DNA from: DATBIO01 sp036556965
GTDB lineage: Bacteria > Acidobacteriota > Vicinamibacteria > Fen-336
Reading direction: 5' to 3'
DNA length: 16,416 bases
Assembly (NCBI GenBank): GCA_036556965.1
Contig: DATBIO010000097.1
Coordinates: forward strand, 1-16,416
A program made the translations under genes and the position numbers. Positions 1-6,456 of this stretch are shown here, piece after piece. The notes beneath the pieces are model-generated. The model worked only from the letters and a program-made list of their open reading frames with translations, was not told where the DNA came from and made no database searches. Position 1 is the stretch's first letter, and every line of letters starts with the position of its first letter.

Positions 1-284
1 GCGTCCTCCGGCACCGCCTCGATGACGAAGTCGGCCCCGCCCACCGCCCCCTTCAGCGCGGGGTCGGTGGTGAGCCGCTCCAGCGCGGCGCGGGCGTCGT
101 CCGCGGCCACCTTGCCCCGCGCCACGCCCTCGTCGAGGTCCCGGCGGACCTGGGCCAGCGCCCGCGCCAGGGCCTCCGCGGACACGTCGTGCAGGATGGT
201 GCGGAAGCCGCCGACGGCGGCGGCGTAGGCGATGCCCCGTCCCATGAGACCGGAGCCGATGACCGCCACCGTCTCGATCGTCAT
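1..284 (-). CDS. 3-hydroxyacyl-CoA dehydrogenase, N-terminal part (cut by window edge)
   Basis: The reverse strand encodes a protein beginning MTIETVAVIGSGLMGRGIAY, of which 94 residues are visible before the window ends. This is the NAD-binding Rossmann fold of the 3-hydroxyacyl-CoA / 3-hydroxybutyryl-CoA dehydrogenase family: the glycine motif is G10-S-G12-L-M-G15, and the acidic residue that holds the adenosine ribose is D33 in LHDVS. The visible end (DFVIEAVPED) matches the family's next conserved strand. The enzyme oxidises 3-hydroxyacyl-CoA to 3-ketoacyl-CoA with NAD in fatty-acid or butanoate-type beta-oxidation in the cytoplasm. The catalytic His/Glu and the C-terminal helical domain are outside the window, so a stand-alone dehydrogenase cannot be told from a fused FadB-like enzyme. 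It is divergent from the chemotaxis-kinase gene. Confidence 0.88.
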   Translation of the reverse strand, partial: MTIETVAVIGSGLMGRGIAYAAAVGGFRTILHDVSAEALARALAQVRRDLDEGVARGKVAADDARAALERLTTDPALKGAVGGADFVIEAVPED

Positions 285-345
285 GCGGCGGCGGATGTTA
301 GCATCGCCGTCCCGCCTTCGGTGAGACAATGGCGTTGAGCCCAAC

Positions 346-365
346 CGGTCCGCGACGGTCCGCGG
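346..365. repeat. Tandem 10-bp direct repeat upstream of the kinase gene
   Basis: The units CGGTCCGCGA (346-355) and CGGTCCGCGG (356-365) lie head to tail with one mismatch. They sit in the divergent gap between the dehydrogenase and the CheB-CheR kinase, just before the small reading frame at 375. Spacing of one helical turn is typical of sites bound by tandem regulator dimers, but in DNA this GC-rich it may be chance. The second unit overlaps the putative ribosome-binding site of the small frame. Confidence 0.3.
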
Positions 366-374
366 AGACGCTCC

Positions 375-476
375 ATGTCCAGCGCCATCGTCGTCGCCGC
401 CGACGCCCCGGGCGCGCCGCTCCTGCGCGCGCTGCCGCCGGGGCCACCCGCGACCGCGCGCCCGGAAGGAGCCTGA
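375..476 (+). CDS. Possible 33-residue leader peptide
   Basis: An ATG at 375 has a GGAG at 364-367, seven bases upstream, and opens a 33-codon frame (MSSAIVVAADAPGAPLLRAL, then a proline/alanine-rich end) that stops with TGA six bases before the ATG of the kinase gene. The first half is hydrophobic, the second is rich in Pro and Ala. I recognise no family. It could be a translated leader coupled to the kinase gene, the remnant of an older upstream gene, or a chance frame in GC-rich DNA. Support is limited to the plausible start signal and the tight spacing to the next gene. Confidence 0.28.
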   Translation: MSSAIVVAADAPGAPLLRALPPGPPATARPEGA

Positions 477-482
477 GCGACG

Positions 483-3400
483 ATGGCGCCCGGGACGAAG
501 AAGCAGGCCCGCGGCGACGGCTACCTGGTCGTCGTCGGGTCCTCCGCCGGCGGCATCGAGGCCCTGTCCGTACTCGTCTCCACGCTGCGCAGGGACTTCC
601 CCGCGCCGGTGGTGCTGGCCCAGCACCTGGACCCCACGCGGGCCAGCCACCTGCACAGCATCCTCGAGCGCAAGAGCGTGCTGCCGGTGGCCATCGTGAC
701 GGACGCCGGCCACCTCCAGCCGGGCCAGGTCTACGTCGTGCCCTCGAACCGCCACGTGATGATCGAGGACGGCCACCTGAGGCTCGAGGCCGACCGCGGC
801 GAGCGCCCGCGCCCGTCCGTGGACCTCCTCCTCTCCACCGCCGCCCGGTCCTACGGCGACCGGCTGGTGGCCGTGATCCTGACCGGGTCGGGCAGCGACG
901 GGGCGGCGGGCGCGGTGGACGTCAAGGACCGGGGCGGCGTGGTCGTCATCCAGAATCCCGGGACGGCCGCCTATCCCTCCATGCCGCTGTCCCTGCCCCC
1001 GACGGTGGTCGACCACGTGGCGGACCTGCACGAGATCGGGCCGCTCCTGCACGACCTCGTGAGCCAGGCCGCGCTGCCCGAGGCGCATGCCGAGGGCGAG
1101 AAGAGCGTGCTCGGCGAGCTGCTCGCCGGCGTCACCAAGCGGGCCGGCATCGACTTCACCTCCTACAAGGCGACCACCATCTTGCGCCGCCTCGCCCGCC
1201 GCATGGCCGTCACGCACAACCGCTCCCTCGCCGACTACCACCAGTTCCTGCAGGCGCACCCGGAGGAGGTGGGGGAGCTGGTCATGACCCTCCTGGTCAA
1301 GGTCACCGAGTTCTTCCGCGACCAGGAGGCCTTCTCCTACCTCCGCCGCGAGATCGTCCCCGAGCTGATCGCGCGCGGTCGCCAGCGCGGGCGCGCGGTC
1401 CGCGTCTGGTCCGCGGGCTGTGCCACCGGCGAGGAGGCCTACTCCGTGGCCATCCTCCTGGCCGACGCCCTGGGCGGTGAGCTGCCGGAGTGGAGCGTGC
1501 GCATCTTCGCCACCGACCTGGACGAGCCGGCCATCGCCTTCGCGCGGCGCGGCGTGTATCCGGCCAACGTCCTCCGCAACGTGCCGCGCGGCGACCTGGG
1601 GCGCTTCTTCGAGCCCGCCGACCAGGGGTACCGTGTCTCGAAGCTGCTGCGCCAGATGGTCATCTTCGGCCAGCAGGACCTCTCGCGCGGGGCTCCCTTC
1701 CCGCGCATCGACCTGGTGATCTGCCGCAACCTGCTCATCTACTTCAGGCCCCAGCTGCAGCAGGACGTCCTCGACGTCTTCGCGTACTCGCTGCACCAGA
1801 CGAACGGCTATCTCTTCCTGGGCAAGGCGGAGACGGCACGGCCCTCCCGCGCCAGCTACGAGTTGGCCAACAAGAAGTGGAAGGTCTACCGGTGCCTGAA
1901 GGGGCCGCTGCCGGCGGCGCCGCGGGCGCATCCGGCGGACGTCCTCGCCAGCACGGGGAGGCGGGAGGCGGCCACCCCGGCCCCGTCCGGGGATGGACCC
2001 GAGCTGGACGTGGCACACCTCCGGCGCCTCAACGAGGTGGCGCTGCGCCACCTGGGGATCGGGCTCGTCATCCTCGACCGCGGCTACCGCATCCTCACCA
2101 TCAACCCCGCCGCCCGGCGCACGCTCGGCATCCGCGCGTCCGCGGCGGAGATGGACTTCCTGCACGCCGCCCGCGGCCTGCCCTACGAGCGGGTGCGGGG
2201 GGCCATCGACGCCGTGTTCCGCGAGCGCGTGCCGGTCACCCTCGCCGACTTCGGCGTGGCGGCGTCGGCGGCGGAGGAGCCGCGCTACCTGACCCTGACC
2301 CTGGCCCCGGTGGCCCTGGAGGGGTCGGTGGAGGGCGTGCTCGTGAGCGTCCTGGACGTGACCGATCTCTCCCAGGCCCACCGGCGGCTCGAAGCCCTGC
2401 AGACCGAGCACAAACAGCTGATGGAGGAGCTGGGTGCCAGCAACCGCCGGCTGACCGACACCAACAAGGAGCTGCAGGACGCCAACGAGGAGCTGCAGGC
2501 CGCGAACGAGGAGCTGATGCTGGCGCAGGAGGAGCTGCAGGCGACCAACGAGGAGTTCGAGGCCACCAACGAGGAGCTGCAGGCCACCAACGAAGAGCTG
2601 GAGACCAACAACGAGGAGATGCAGGCCACCAACGAGGAGCTGGAGACAACCAACGAGGAGCTCCAGGCGCGCACCGCGGAGCTGCAGGAGCTGAACCGCG
2701 TGCTCACCGGGGAGCGGGTACGGCTGTCGGAGATGGTGGAGCTCGCCCCCTTCTACATCGTCGTCCTGCGGGGCCCGTCGCTGCTGGTGGACGCCATGAC
2801 CCCCCCGTCCAGCGGTCTGTTCGGAGGCCGGGAGGCGCTGGGCCTGCCCTTCGAGGACGTCTGCCTCGGCCCCGCGCTCGAGCCGCTCCTGGCCGGCGTG
2901 CGCGAGGCCTTCAGGCGCGACCGGCGCTGGGCCAGCGGCCGCCTGTTGACCGCGCTGCCGGGCAGCGACGACAGGGGCCCGCGCGAGCTCGTCTACAGCG
3001 TGGCCCCCTCCCACGACGCGGACGGCAGGGTGGTCGGCGTGGTCATCTACGGCGAGGACGTCACCGAGAAGCGGCTCGTCGAGGAGAAGGAGCGCAGCCA
3101 GGCCCTCAGGCTCATGGTCGAGCACGCGCACCCGGTGGCCCTCGCCCTCTACGAGGCCGACAGCGAGACCCTGGTGCAGGCCAGCCCGCCCTACCTCTCC
3201 TTCCTGGAGAGAGCCCGCGGGGTGGCCGTGGACGGCGCGATCGGCGCCCGCTTCCGCGACATCACTGTGCTCACCGACGACCGCGCGGAGGCCGGCCGCG
3301 TCTTCCAGGCGGCGCGGAGCAGCGGCCGGCCCGCGCGCTACCCGGAGGTGCGCCGCGTCCTGGCCGACGGCACCGAGGTGGTCTGGGACTGGACGCTCAT

Positions 3401-4310
3401 ACCGGTGGCCTTCGGCGGGGGGCCCCCGCGGGACAGCGTGCACTACCTCCTGGTGTGCGCCTTCGACGTCACCGACCAGGTGCGGCTGCGCGACGAGCTC
3501 CGGAAGGTGGACCACCTCAAGGACGAGTTCCTGTCCCTGGCCAGCCACGAGCTCCGCACGCCCCTGGTGCCGCTGGCCGCCTACGCGGACGCCCTGGAGC
3601 GCCTGGCCTCGGAGGCCCAGCGTCCGGGTCCGCACTGGAGTCGGCGCGTGCAGGAGGTGGTGGGCAAGTCCCGTGGACAGGTGGTCCAGCTCTCTCGCCT
3701 GGTGGACGACCTGCTCGACGTCGCACGCCTGCGCAGCGGGAAGTTCACGCTGGAGCGCGCCCGGGTGGACCTGCGCCGGGTAGTGAAGCAGGCGCGCGAA
3801 CAGGCCACGGCGCTGCCGGACGCGCCCCCCATCGAGGTGGCCGCCGACGGCGGGAAGCCGCTGGTCGTCTTCGGCGACGAGCAGCGCCTGGTGCAGGCGC
3901 TGGGGAACCTCCTCTCCAACGCCGTCCGCCACGCGGCGGGCACGCCGCGGGTCGACGTGCGGCTCTCGGCGGTGACGGGCGACGGCGGCGCGCCCCAGGT
4001 GAGGATCGAGGTGCAGGACTACGGGCCCGGCGTGCCCGACGCGGTGCGGCGGGTGCTGTTCGACCCCTTCGTGCAGGGCACGGCCCGGGAACGGCCGTCG
4101 CGCCGCGGCCTCGGCCTGGGGCTGTTCATCTGCCGCCAGATCGTCGAGCAGCACGGCGGCCGGGTGGAGGTGAGGACCGGACGGGGCACGGGGTCGACCT
4201 TCTCCCTGACCCTCCCCACCGACGCCACGCCCCGGCTCCCCGGACGACCGGGTCGGCCGCGGGGCGGGTCCCGCGCGCGGGGGGGCGCGGGCAAGCGCTC
4301 GTCCCGCTAG
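483..4310 (+). CDS. CheB-CheR-PAS-histidine kinase fusion protein
   Basis: This 1275-residue cytoplasmic protein joins the receptor-modifying chemotaxis enzymes to a sensor kinase. Residues 14-190 are a CheB methylesterase domain with the triad S21 (GSSAGG), H48 (AQHLD) and D139 (GSGSDGAAG). Residues 205-470 are a CheR methyltransferase domain with the SAM-binding segment VWSAGCATGEE (308-318) and VICRNLLIYF (412-421). A PAS domain (about 515-640) is followed by a long heptad coiled coil (627-745), two further PAS-like domains (about 750-870 and 875-1000), a HisKA domain with phospho-acceptor H1022 (ASHELRTP), and an HATPase with N1146, DYGPG (1179-1183) and GLGLG (1209-1213). There is no transmembrane segment and no receiver, although the CheB part lacks its usual N-terminal receiver as is normal in these fusions. 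GGAAGGA at 464-470 precedes the start. The response regulator whose 3' end faces it is an obvious candidate partner; the true target receptors are unknown. Confidence 0.95.
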   Translation: MAPGTKKQARGDGYLVVVGSSAGGIEALSVLVSTLRRDFPAPVVLAQHLDPTRASHLHSILERKSVLPVAIVTDAGHLQPGQVYVVPSNRHVMIEDGHLRLEADRGERPRPSVDLLLSTAARSYGDRLVAVILTGSGSDGAAGAVDVKDRGGVVVIQNPGTAAYPSMPLSLPPTVVDHVADLHEIGPLLHDLVSQAALPEAHAEGEKSVLGELLAGVTKRAGIDFTSYKATTILRRLARRMAVTHNRSLADYHQFLQAHPEEVGELVMTLLVKVTEFFRDQEAFSYLRREIVPELIARGRQRGRAVRVWSAGCATGEEAYSVAILLADALGGELPEWSVRIFATDLDEPAIAFARRGVYPANVLRNVPRGDLGRFFEPADQGYRVSKLLRQMVIFGQQDLSRGAPFPRIDLVICRNLLIYFRPQLQQDVLDVFAYSLHQTNGYLFLGKAETARPSRASYELANKKWKVYRCLKGPLPAAPRAHPADVLASTGRREAATPAPSGDGPELDVAHLRRLNEVALRHLGIGLVILDRGYRILTINPAARRTLGIRASAAEMDFLHAARGLPYERVRGAIDAVFRERVPVTLADFGVAASAAEEPRYLTLTLAPVALEGSVEGVLVSVLDVTDLSQAHRRLEALQTEHKQLMEELGASNRRLTDTNKELQDANEELQAANEELMLAQEELQATNEEFEATNEELQATNEELETNNEEMQATNEELETTNEELQARTAELQELNRVLTGERVRLSEMVELAPFYIVVLRGPSLLVDAMTPPSSGLFGGREALGLPFEDVCLGPALEPLLAGVREAFRRDRRWASGRLLTALPGSDDRGPRELVYSVAPSHDADGRVVGVVIYGEDVTEKRLVEEKERSQALRLMVEHAHPVALALYEADSETLVQASPPYLSFLERARGVAVDGAIGARFRDITVLTDDRAEAGRVFQAARSSGRPARYPEVRRVLADGTEVVWDWTLIPVAFGGGPPRDSVHYLLVCAFDVTDQVRLRDELRKVDHLKDEFLSLASHELRTPLVPLAAYADALERLASEAQRPGPHWSRRVQEVVGKSRGQVVQLSRLVDDLLDVARLRSGKFTLERARVDLRRVVKQAREQATALPDAPPIEVAADGGKPLVVFGDEQRLVQALGNLLSNAVRHAAGTPRVDVRLSAVTGDGGAPQVRIEVQDYGPGVPDAVRRVLFDPFVQGTARERPSRRGLGLGLFICRQIVEQHGGRVEVRTGRGTGSTFSLTLPTDATPRLPGRPGRPRGGSRARGGAGKRSSR
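2450..2690 (+). repeat. Degenerate 21-bp tandem repeats encoding a heptad coiled coil
   Basis: Inside the kinase gene about eleven consecutive heptads of the type ATNEELQ or ANEELQA are encoded by imperfect 21-base units containing ACCAACGAGGAGCTGCAG. The protein segment is a charged Glu/Gln/Asn-rich coiled coil between the first and second PAS domains, a known hallmark of CheB/CheR-PAS kinases that probably transmits signals or sets dimer register. The near-identical units could change number by slippage or recombination. Confidence 0.85.
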
Positions 4311-4317
4311 CCAGCCC

Positions 4318-4734
4318 TCAGCGGGCGCCCGCGGACGCCCGGTGCAGCATGCCGAGCAGCACGCCGGTCTCGAACGGCTTGCGCACGTACCCGACGGCGT
4401 TCAGCCGCCGCGCCGCCGCCTGAAGCAACGACTCGGGCGCGGCCGACATCACCACCACGGCGCGCGGCCGCAGGCCCAGGGCCTCGATCTCCTCCACCAG
4501 TTCCAGGCCGCTCTTGTCGGGCAGGGAGAGGTCGAGCAGCACGGCGCCGAACTCCACCGCCGGCGCGGCCAGGGCCGCGCGCGCCTCCCGCGCCGTGCCC
4601 GCGTGCGTGATCTCGAATCCCTCGAACTCCAGGAGCAGGCGGAGGGCCTCCACGGTATCGGCGTCGTCCTCCACCAGGAGGACGCGGACGCGCCGGAGCC
4701 GGCGGCGCCCCCGGGGCGCGCGACGCCCCATCAC
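4318..4734 (-). CDS. Single-domain response regulator (receiver)
   Basis: The 138-residue product is one receiver domain without an output domain. The acidic pocket is E22-D23-D24 (LLVEDDAD), the phospho-acceptor is D68 (LLDLSLPDKSG), the switch residue is S97 (VVVMSAAPE) and the conserved lysine is K119 (VRKPF). An Arg-rich stretch of 17 residues precedes the fold; no clear Shine-Dalgarno precedes the ATG at 4734, so the true start may be the second Met or the GTG of VRVLLVEDD. The gene is tail to tail with the CheB-CheR kinase, 7 bases apart, and that kinase lacks a receiver, so phosphotransfer between them is a reasonable inference. With no DNA-binding domain it must act by protein contact, like CheY or a phosphate relay. 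Confidence 0.9.
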   Translation of the reverse strand: MMGRRAPRGRRRLRRVRVLLVEDDADTVEALRLLLEFEGFEITHAGTAREARAALAAPAVEFGAVLLDLSLPDKSGLELVEEIEALGLRPRAVVVMSAAPESLLQAAARRLNAVGYVRKPFETGVLLGMLHRASAGAR

Positions 4735-5147
4735 GGCTCGAACGTGCCCGGGTGGACGCCGCCCCGGTCGGCTGCGCCCCGCTCGTCGCGGACGGAAAGG
4801 CTCACGCGCACGCGTAGACCGTCATGCCGCCTCATGGCCCGCGCACACAGGCTTGGTCGGCGTGAACGCCCCGGGCAGAACCCGGCGCTCCGGACCGGGC
4901 CGGCGCTCGCCGTTGTTCTCGACACGGACAGCCTACCAGCGCGGCACCTCCGGGGGAGGCTCCCGCACGCGAATCCTCGCCGGGCCTCCCCAACGCTCCG
5001 AGGGCGGCTCCTTCCTGGCAAGACTTGCCAGACCGGCGGAGGCCGGGCCGGCCGCGCGCCCGTGGGAGGGATGGATCGCACGTCACGCCGCGGCTTGTCG
5101 GCACTTGGGGCCTTCCGCCGCCGAGCCGGGACGCGGCAAGATAGGCC
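4735..5147. other. 413-base gap with no convincing gene
   Basis: This gap lies between two genes that point away from each other, so promoters for both should be here. Open frames cross it on both strands but have no family resemblance and look like by-products of high GC. I found no tRNA-like fold (no GTTCRA-type T loop in a plausible cloverleaf). It contains a small hairpin, CCGGG-CAGAA-CCCGG (4871-4885), and the perfect palindrome at 5015-5031 listed separately. No convincing -35/-10 pair was seen. Confidence 0.55.
5015..5031. promoter_or_regulatory. Perfect 17-bp palindrome, operator-like
   Basis: CTGGCAAGACTTGCCAG is an exact inverted repeat of 8 bp around a central A. It stands 117 bases upstream of the selenoprotein gene start, in a non-coding gap, with no following T tract, so it looks like a dimeric regulator's binding site and not a terminator. 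The regulator is not known. Confidence 0.45.
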
Positions 5148-5372
5148 ATGCAACGCCAGGTGACGATCTTCGGCAAGGAGGGCTGTCCGTACACGAGCGG
5201 GGCGCGGGAGGACTTCGCCGCCCGCGGCTACGCCGTGGACTACCGCAACGTCAAGAAGTCGGCGGCCGACCTCGAGGAGATGCTGCGCCACAGCGAGGGG
5301 CGGCGCGCGGTCCCCGTGATCGTGGAAGAGGGCCGGGTCACCGTCGGCTTCGGCGGGACCTGAGGCGTCTAG
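5148..5372 (+). CDS. Glutaredoxin-like selenoprotein, Uxx-star type (in-frame TGA read as Sec)
   Basis: The product is a minimal thioredoxin fold. It opens MQRQVTIFGKEGCPYTSGAR with a redox CPYT site (C13-T16), continues with the cis-proline segment RRAVPVIVEEGRV, and ends GFGGT. The frame reaches TGA at 5361-5363, but GGC-GTC-TAG follows, so reading TGA as selenocysteine gives U72-G73-V74-stop. From memory, this is the C-terminal Uxx-stop motif of the small proteins NCBI calls Uxx-star glutaredoxin-like (seleno)proteins, whose Cys relatives end in GGTCGV. A SECIS-like hairpin follows at once. The likely role is a cytoplasmic thiol or peroxide redox reaction in which C13 and U72 may form a selenenylsulfide; that is inference. 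The start ATG has only a weak purine-rich site (GGCAAGATAGG). If Sec is not inserted, a 71-residue protein without the last three residues would be made. Confidence 0.8.
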
Positions 5373-5398
5373 GCGGCGGCCGGTCGGGCCGCGACGTC
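5364..5398 (+). promoter_or_regulatory. Bacterial SECIS element
   Basis: Just after the TGA the RNA can fold into a lower helix 5364-5369/5393-5398 (six pairs, one G-U), a one-sided six-base bulge 5370-5375, an upper perfect helix GCGGCC 5376-5381/GGCCGC 5387-5392, and an apical loop GGTCG at 5382-5386. SelB recognises such a hairpin to deliver Sec-tRNA to UGA. As I recall the Escherichia coli fdhF element, its loop is GGUCU and begins 18 nt after the UGA; here the spacing is also exactly 18 nt. The element spans the last two codons and the TAG and runs into the 3' untranslated region. Confidence 0.75.
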
Positions 5399-5450
5399 GA
5401 TCGCACGCCGGCCGCCCCGTGACGGGGGCCGCAGAGTGCCGGAGGGACTG

Positions 5451-5477
5451 CGGGGCCCGGACACGACCCCGGCTTTT
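5451..5477 (+). terminator. Weak rho-independent terminator candidate
   Basis: CGGGG (5451-5455) pairs with CCCCG (5467-5471) around an 11-base loop and is followed by GCTTTT. It is placed well to end the selenoprotein transcript before the opposing amidohydrolase gene. The stem is short and the T run has only four bases, so this is tentative. A second small hairpin, CCCCG-TGA-CGGGG, lies at 5415-5427. Confidence 0.3.
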
Positions 5478-5493
5478 CGTCCCCCCGGACCCG

Positions 5494-6420
5494 TCAGGCC
5501 AGTCCGAAGACCCGGGCCGCGTTCTCCGCGAGCATCTTGCGCTCGGCCTCCGCGGGCAGGCCCAGCGCGCGGAAGTCGCGCAGGTTGTCCGCCATGCTCC
5601 GCACGCCGGGGGCGGGCCAGTCGCTGCCGTAGAGGACCTTGTCCGCGATCTCGGCCAGCCGCGGGAAGTAGCGGAGGAGGGCCTTGGGCGGGATGGAGGA
5701 CACGTCCATGTACACCTGCGGGAAGCGGCGCACCAGGAAGAAGGCCTGCTCCATCCAGAGCGGCCGCCCGCCGTGGGCGATGACGATGGTGAGCCGCGGG
5801 AAGTCCACGGCCACGTCGTCCACCGCCATGGGCTCCCCGGCCCGGCTGCGCGCGCCGGGGAAGATGGAGGTGCCGGTGTGGATCATCACGGGCAGGGAGA
5901 GCCGCTGCGCCTCCTCGTAGAGCGCGCGCAGCGCGTCCAGCCCGTGCAGGTAGGCGTTCGGCTCGACGGCCATGTGGGGCGGGTGCACCTTCAGGGCCCG
6001 CACCCCCAGCTCCGCCGCGCGCCGCACCTCGGCCGCCGCGTCCTCGGCGAAGCGGGGGTGCACGCCGCCCATGGGCACCAGGCGATCGGGCGCGGCGGCG
6101 CAGTACTCGGCCACGTAGTCGTTGACGCGGTGACTGAAGCCCATGAGGTCGGGGCTGGGGTAGTTGACGAGGACCGCGCGGTCGATGCCGTCGGCGTCGA
6201 GGCGGCGCAGCAGGTGGGCGGGCGACTTCATGATCCGCTGCAGCTCGTCCACGTCGTCGCGGCCGCGGACCATGACCTCGAGCACCTCCGGCCTGAGCTC
6301 CCACCACGGCTGCACGTGGATGTGGCTGTCCGTGACCTTCAGGGGCGCGCTCCGTGTGTCGGCCGTCCGTGCCGGCCGGCCGGGGGCGCAGCTTAGCACC
6401 GCGCATTTGGGGCCGCCCAC
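5494..6420 (-). CDS. Amidohydrolase family protein (amidohydrolase 2 / ACMSD-like)
   Basis: A metal-dependent TIM-barrel hydrolase or decarboxylase of the amidohydrolase-2 type. The first metal-binding motif is D31-S-H33-I-H35, followed by ALKVHPPHMAV, a histidine strand VMIHTGTS, IAHGGRPLW and the catalytic aspartate motif LYGSDWP near the C-terminus. Relatives act on ring-cleavage products, aromatic carboxylates or lactones, but the substrate cannot be read here. The start is doubtful. The ATG at 6420 adds about 30 residues before DSHIH that do not look like the family, and a promoter-like site for the divergent gene lies at 6407-6436. A CTG at 6342 sits seven bases after GGAG and would give the typical short N-terminus; GTG at 6399 is another option. 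It converges on the selenoprotein gene. Confidence 0.88.
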   Translation of the reverse strand: MGGPKCAVLSCAPGRPARTADTRSAPLKVTDSHIHVQPWWELRPEVLEVMVRGRDDVDELQRIMKSPAHLLRRLDADGIDRAVLVNYPSPDLMGFSHRVNDYVAEYCAAAPDRLVPMGGVHPRFAEDAAAEVRRAAELGVRALKVHPPHMAVEPNAYLHGLDALRALYEEAQRLSLPVMIHTGTSIFPGARSRAGEPMAVDDVAVDFPRLTIVIAHGGRPLWMEQAFFLVRRFPQVYMDVSSIPPKALLRYFPRLAEIADKVLYGSDWPAPGVRSMADNLRDFRALGLPAEAERKMLAENAARVFGLA

Positions 6421-6436
6421 GCCCGCGGACCATAAT
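6407..6436 (+). promoter_or_regulatory. Sigma-70-type promoter candidate for the binding-protein gene
   Basis: TTGGGG (6407-6412) and CATAAT (6431-6436, five of six consensus bases) are 18 bases apart. Transcription would start about 6443, a few bases before the GGAGG of the next gene, giving a very short leader. The site overlaps the longest possible reading of the divergent amidohydrolase gene. Confidence 0.38.
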
Positions 6437-6456
6437 CAGGCCGGTCGGAGGTGCGT

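Noticed and set aside
2450..2690. CRISPR-like repetition
   Set aside because: The units are contiguous, in frame, and encode a heptad coiled coil. There are no spacers.
1490..4423. 977-codon plus-strand frame inside the kinase gene
   Set aside because: Ala/Arg/Gly/Pro-rich translation in another frame of a gene with confirmed domain motifs.
4735..5147. tRNA gene, for example selC, in the gap beside the selenoprotein
   Set aside because: No cloverleaf or T-loop consensus could be found by eye on either strand.
4731..5291. 186-codon minus-strand frame across the gap and the selenoprotein gene
   Set aside because: No family features, and it lies antisense to the redox gene. The long frame is expected in such GC-rich DNA.
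5361..5363. TGA as the true stop of the glutaredoxin-like gene
   Set aside because: A bare stop would leave the SECIS-like hairpin with fdhF-type spacing and the matching U-G-V-TAG end unexplained. It is kept as the fallback if the genome lacks Sec machinery.
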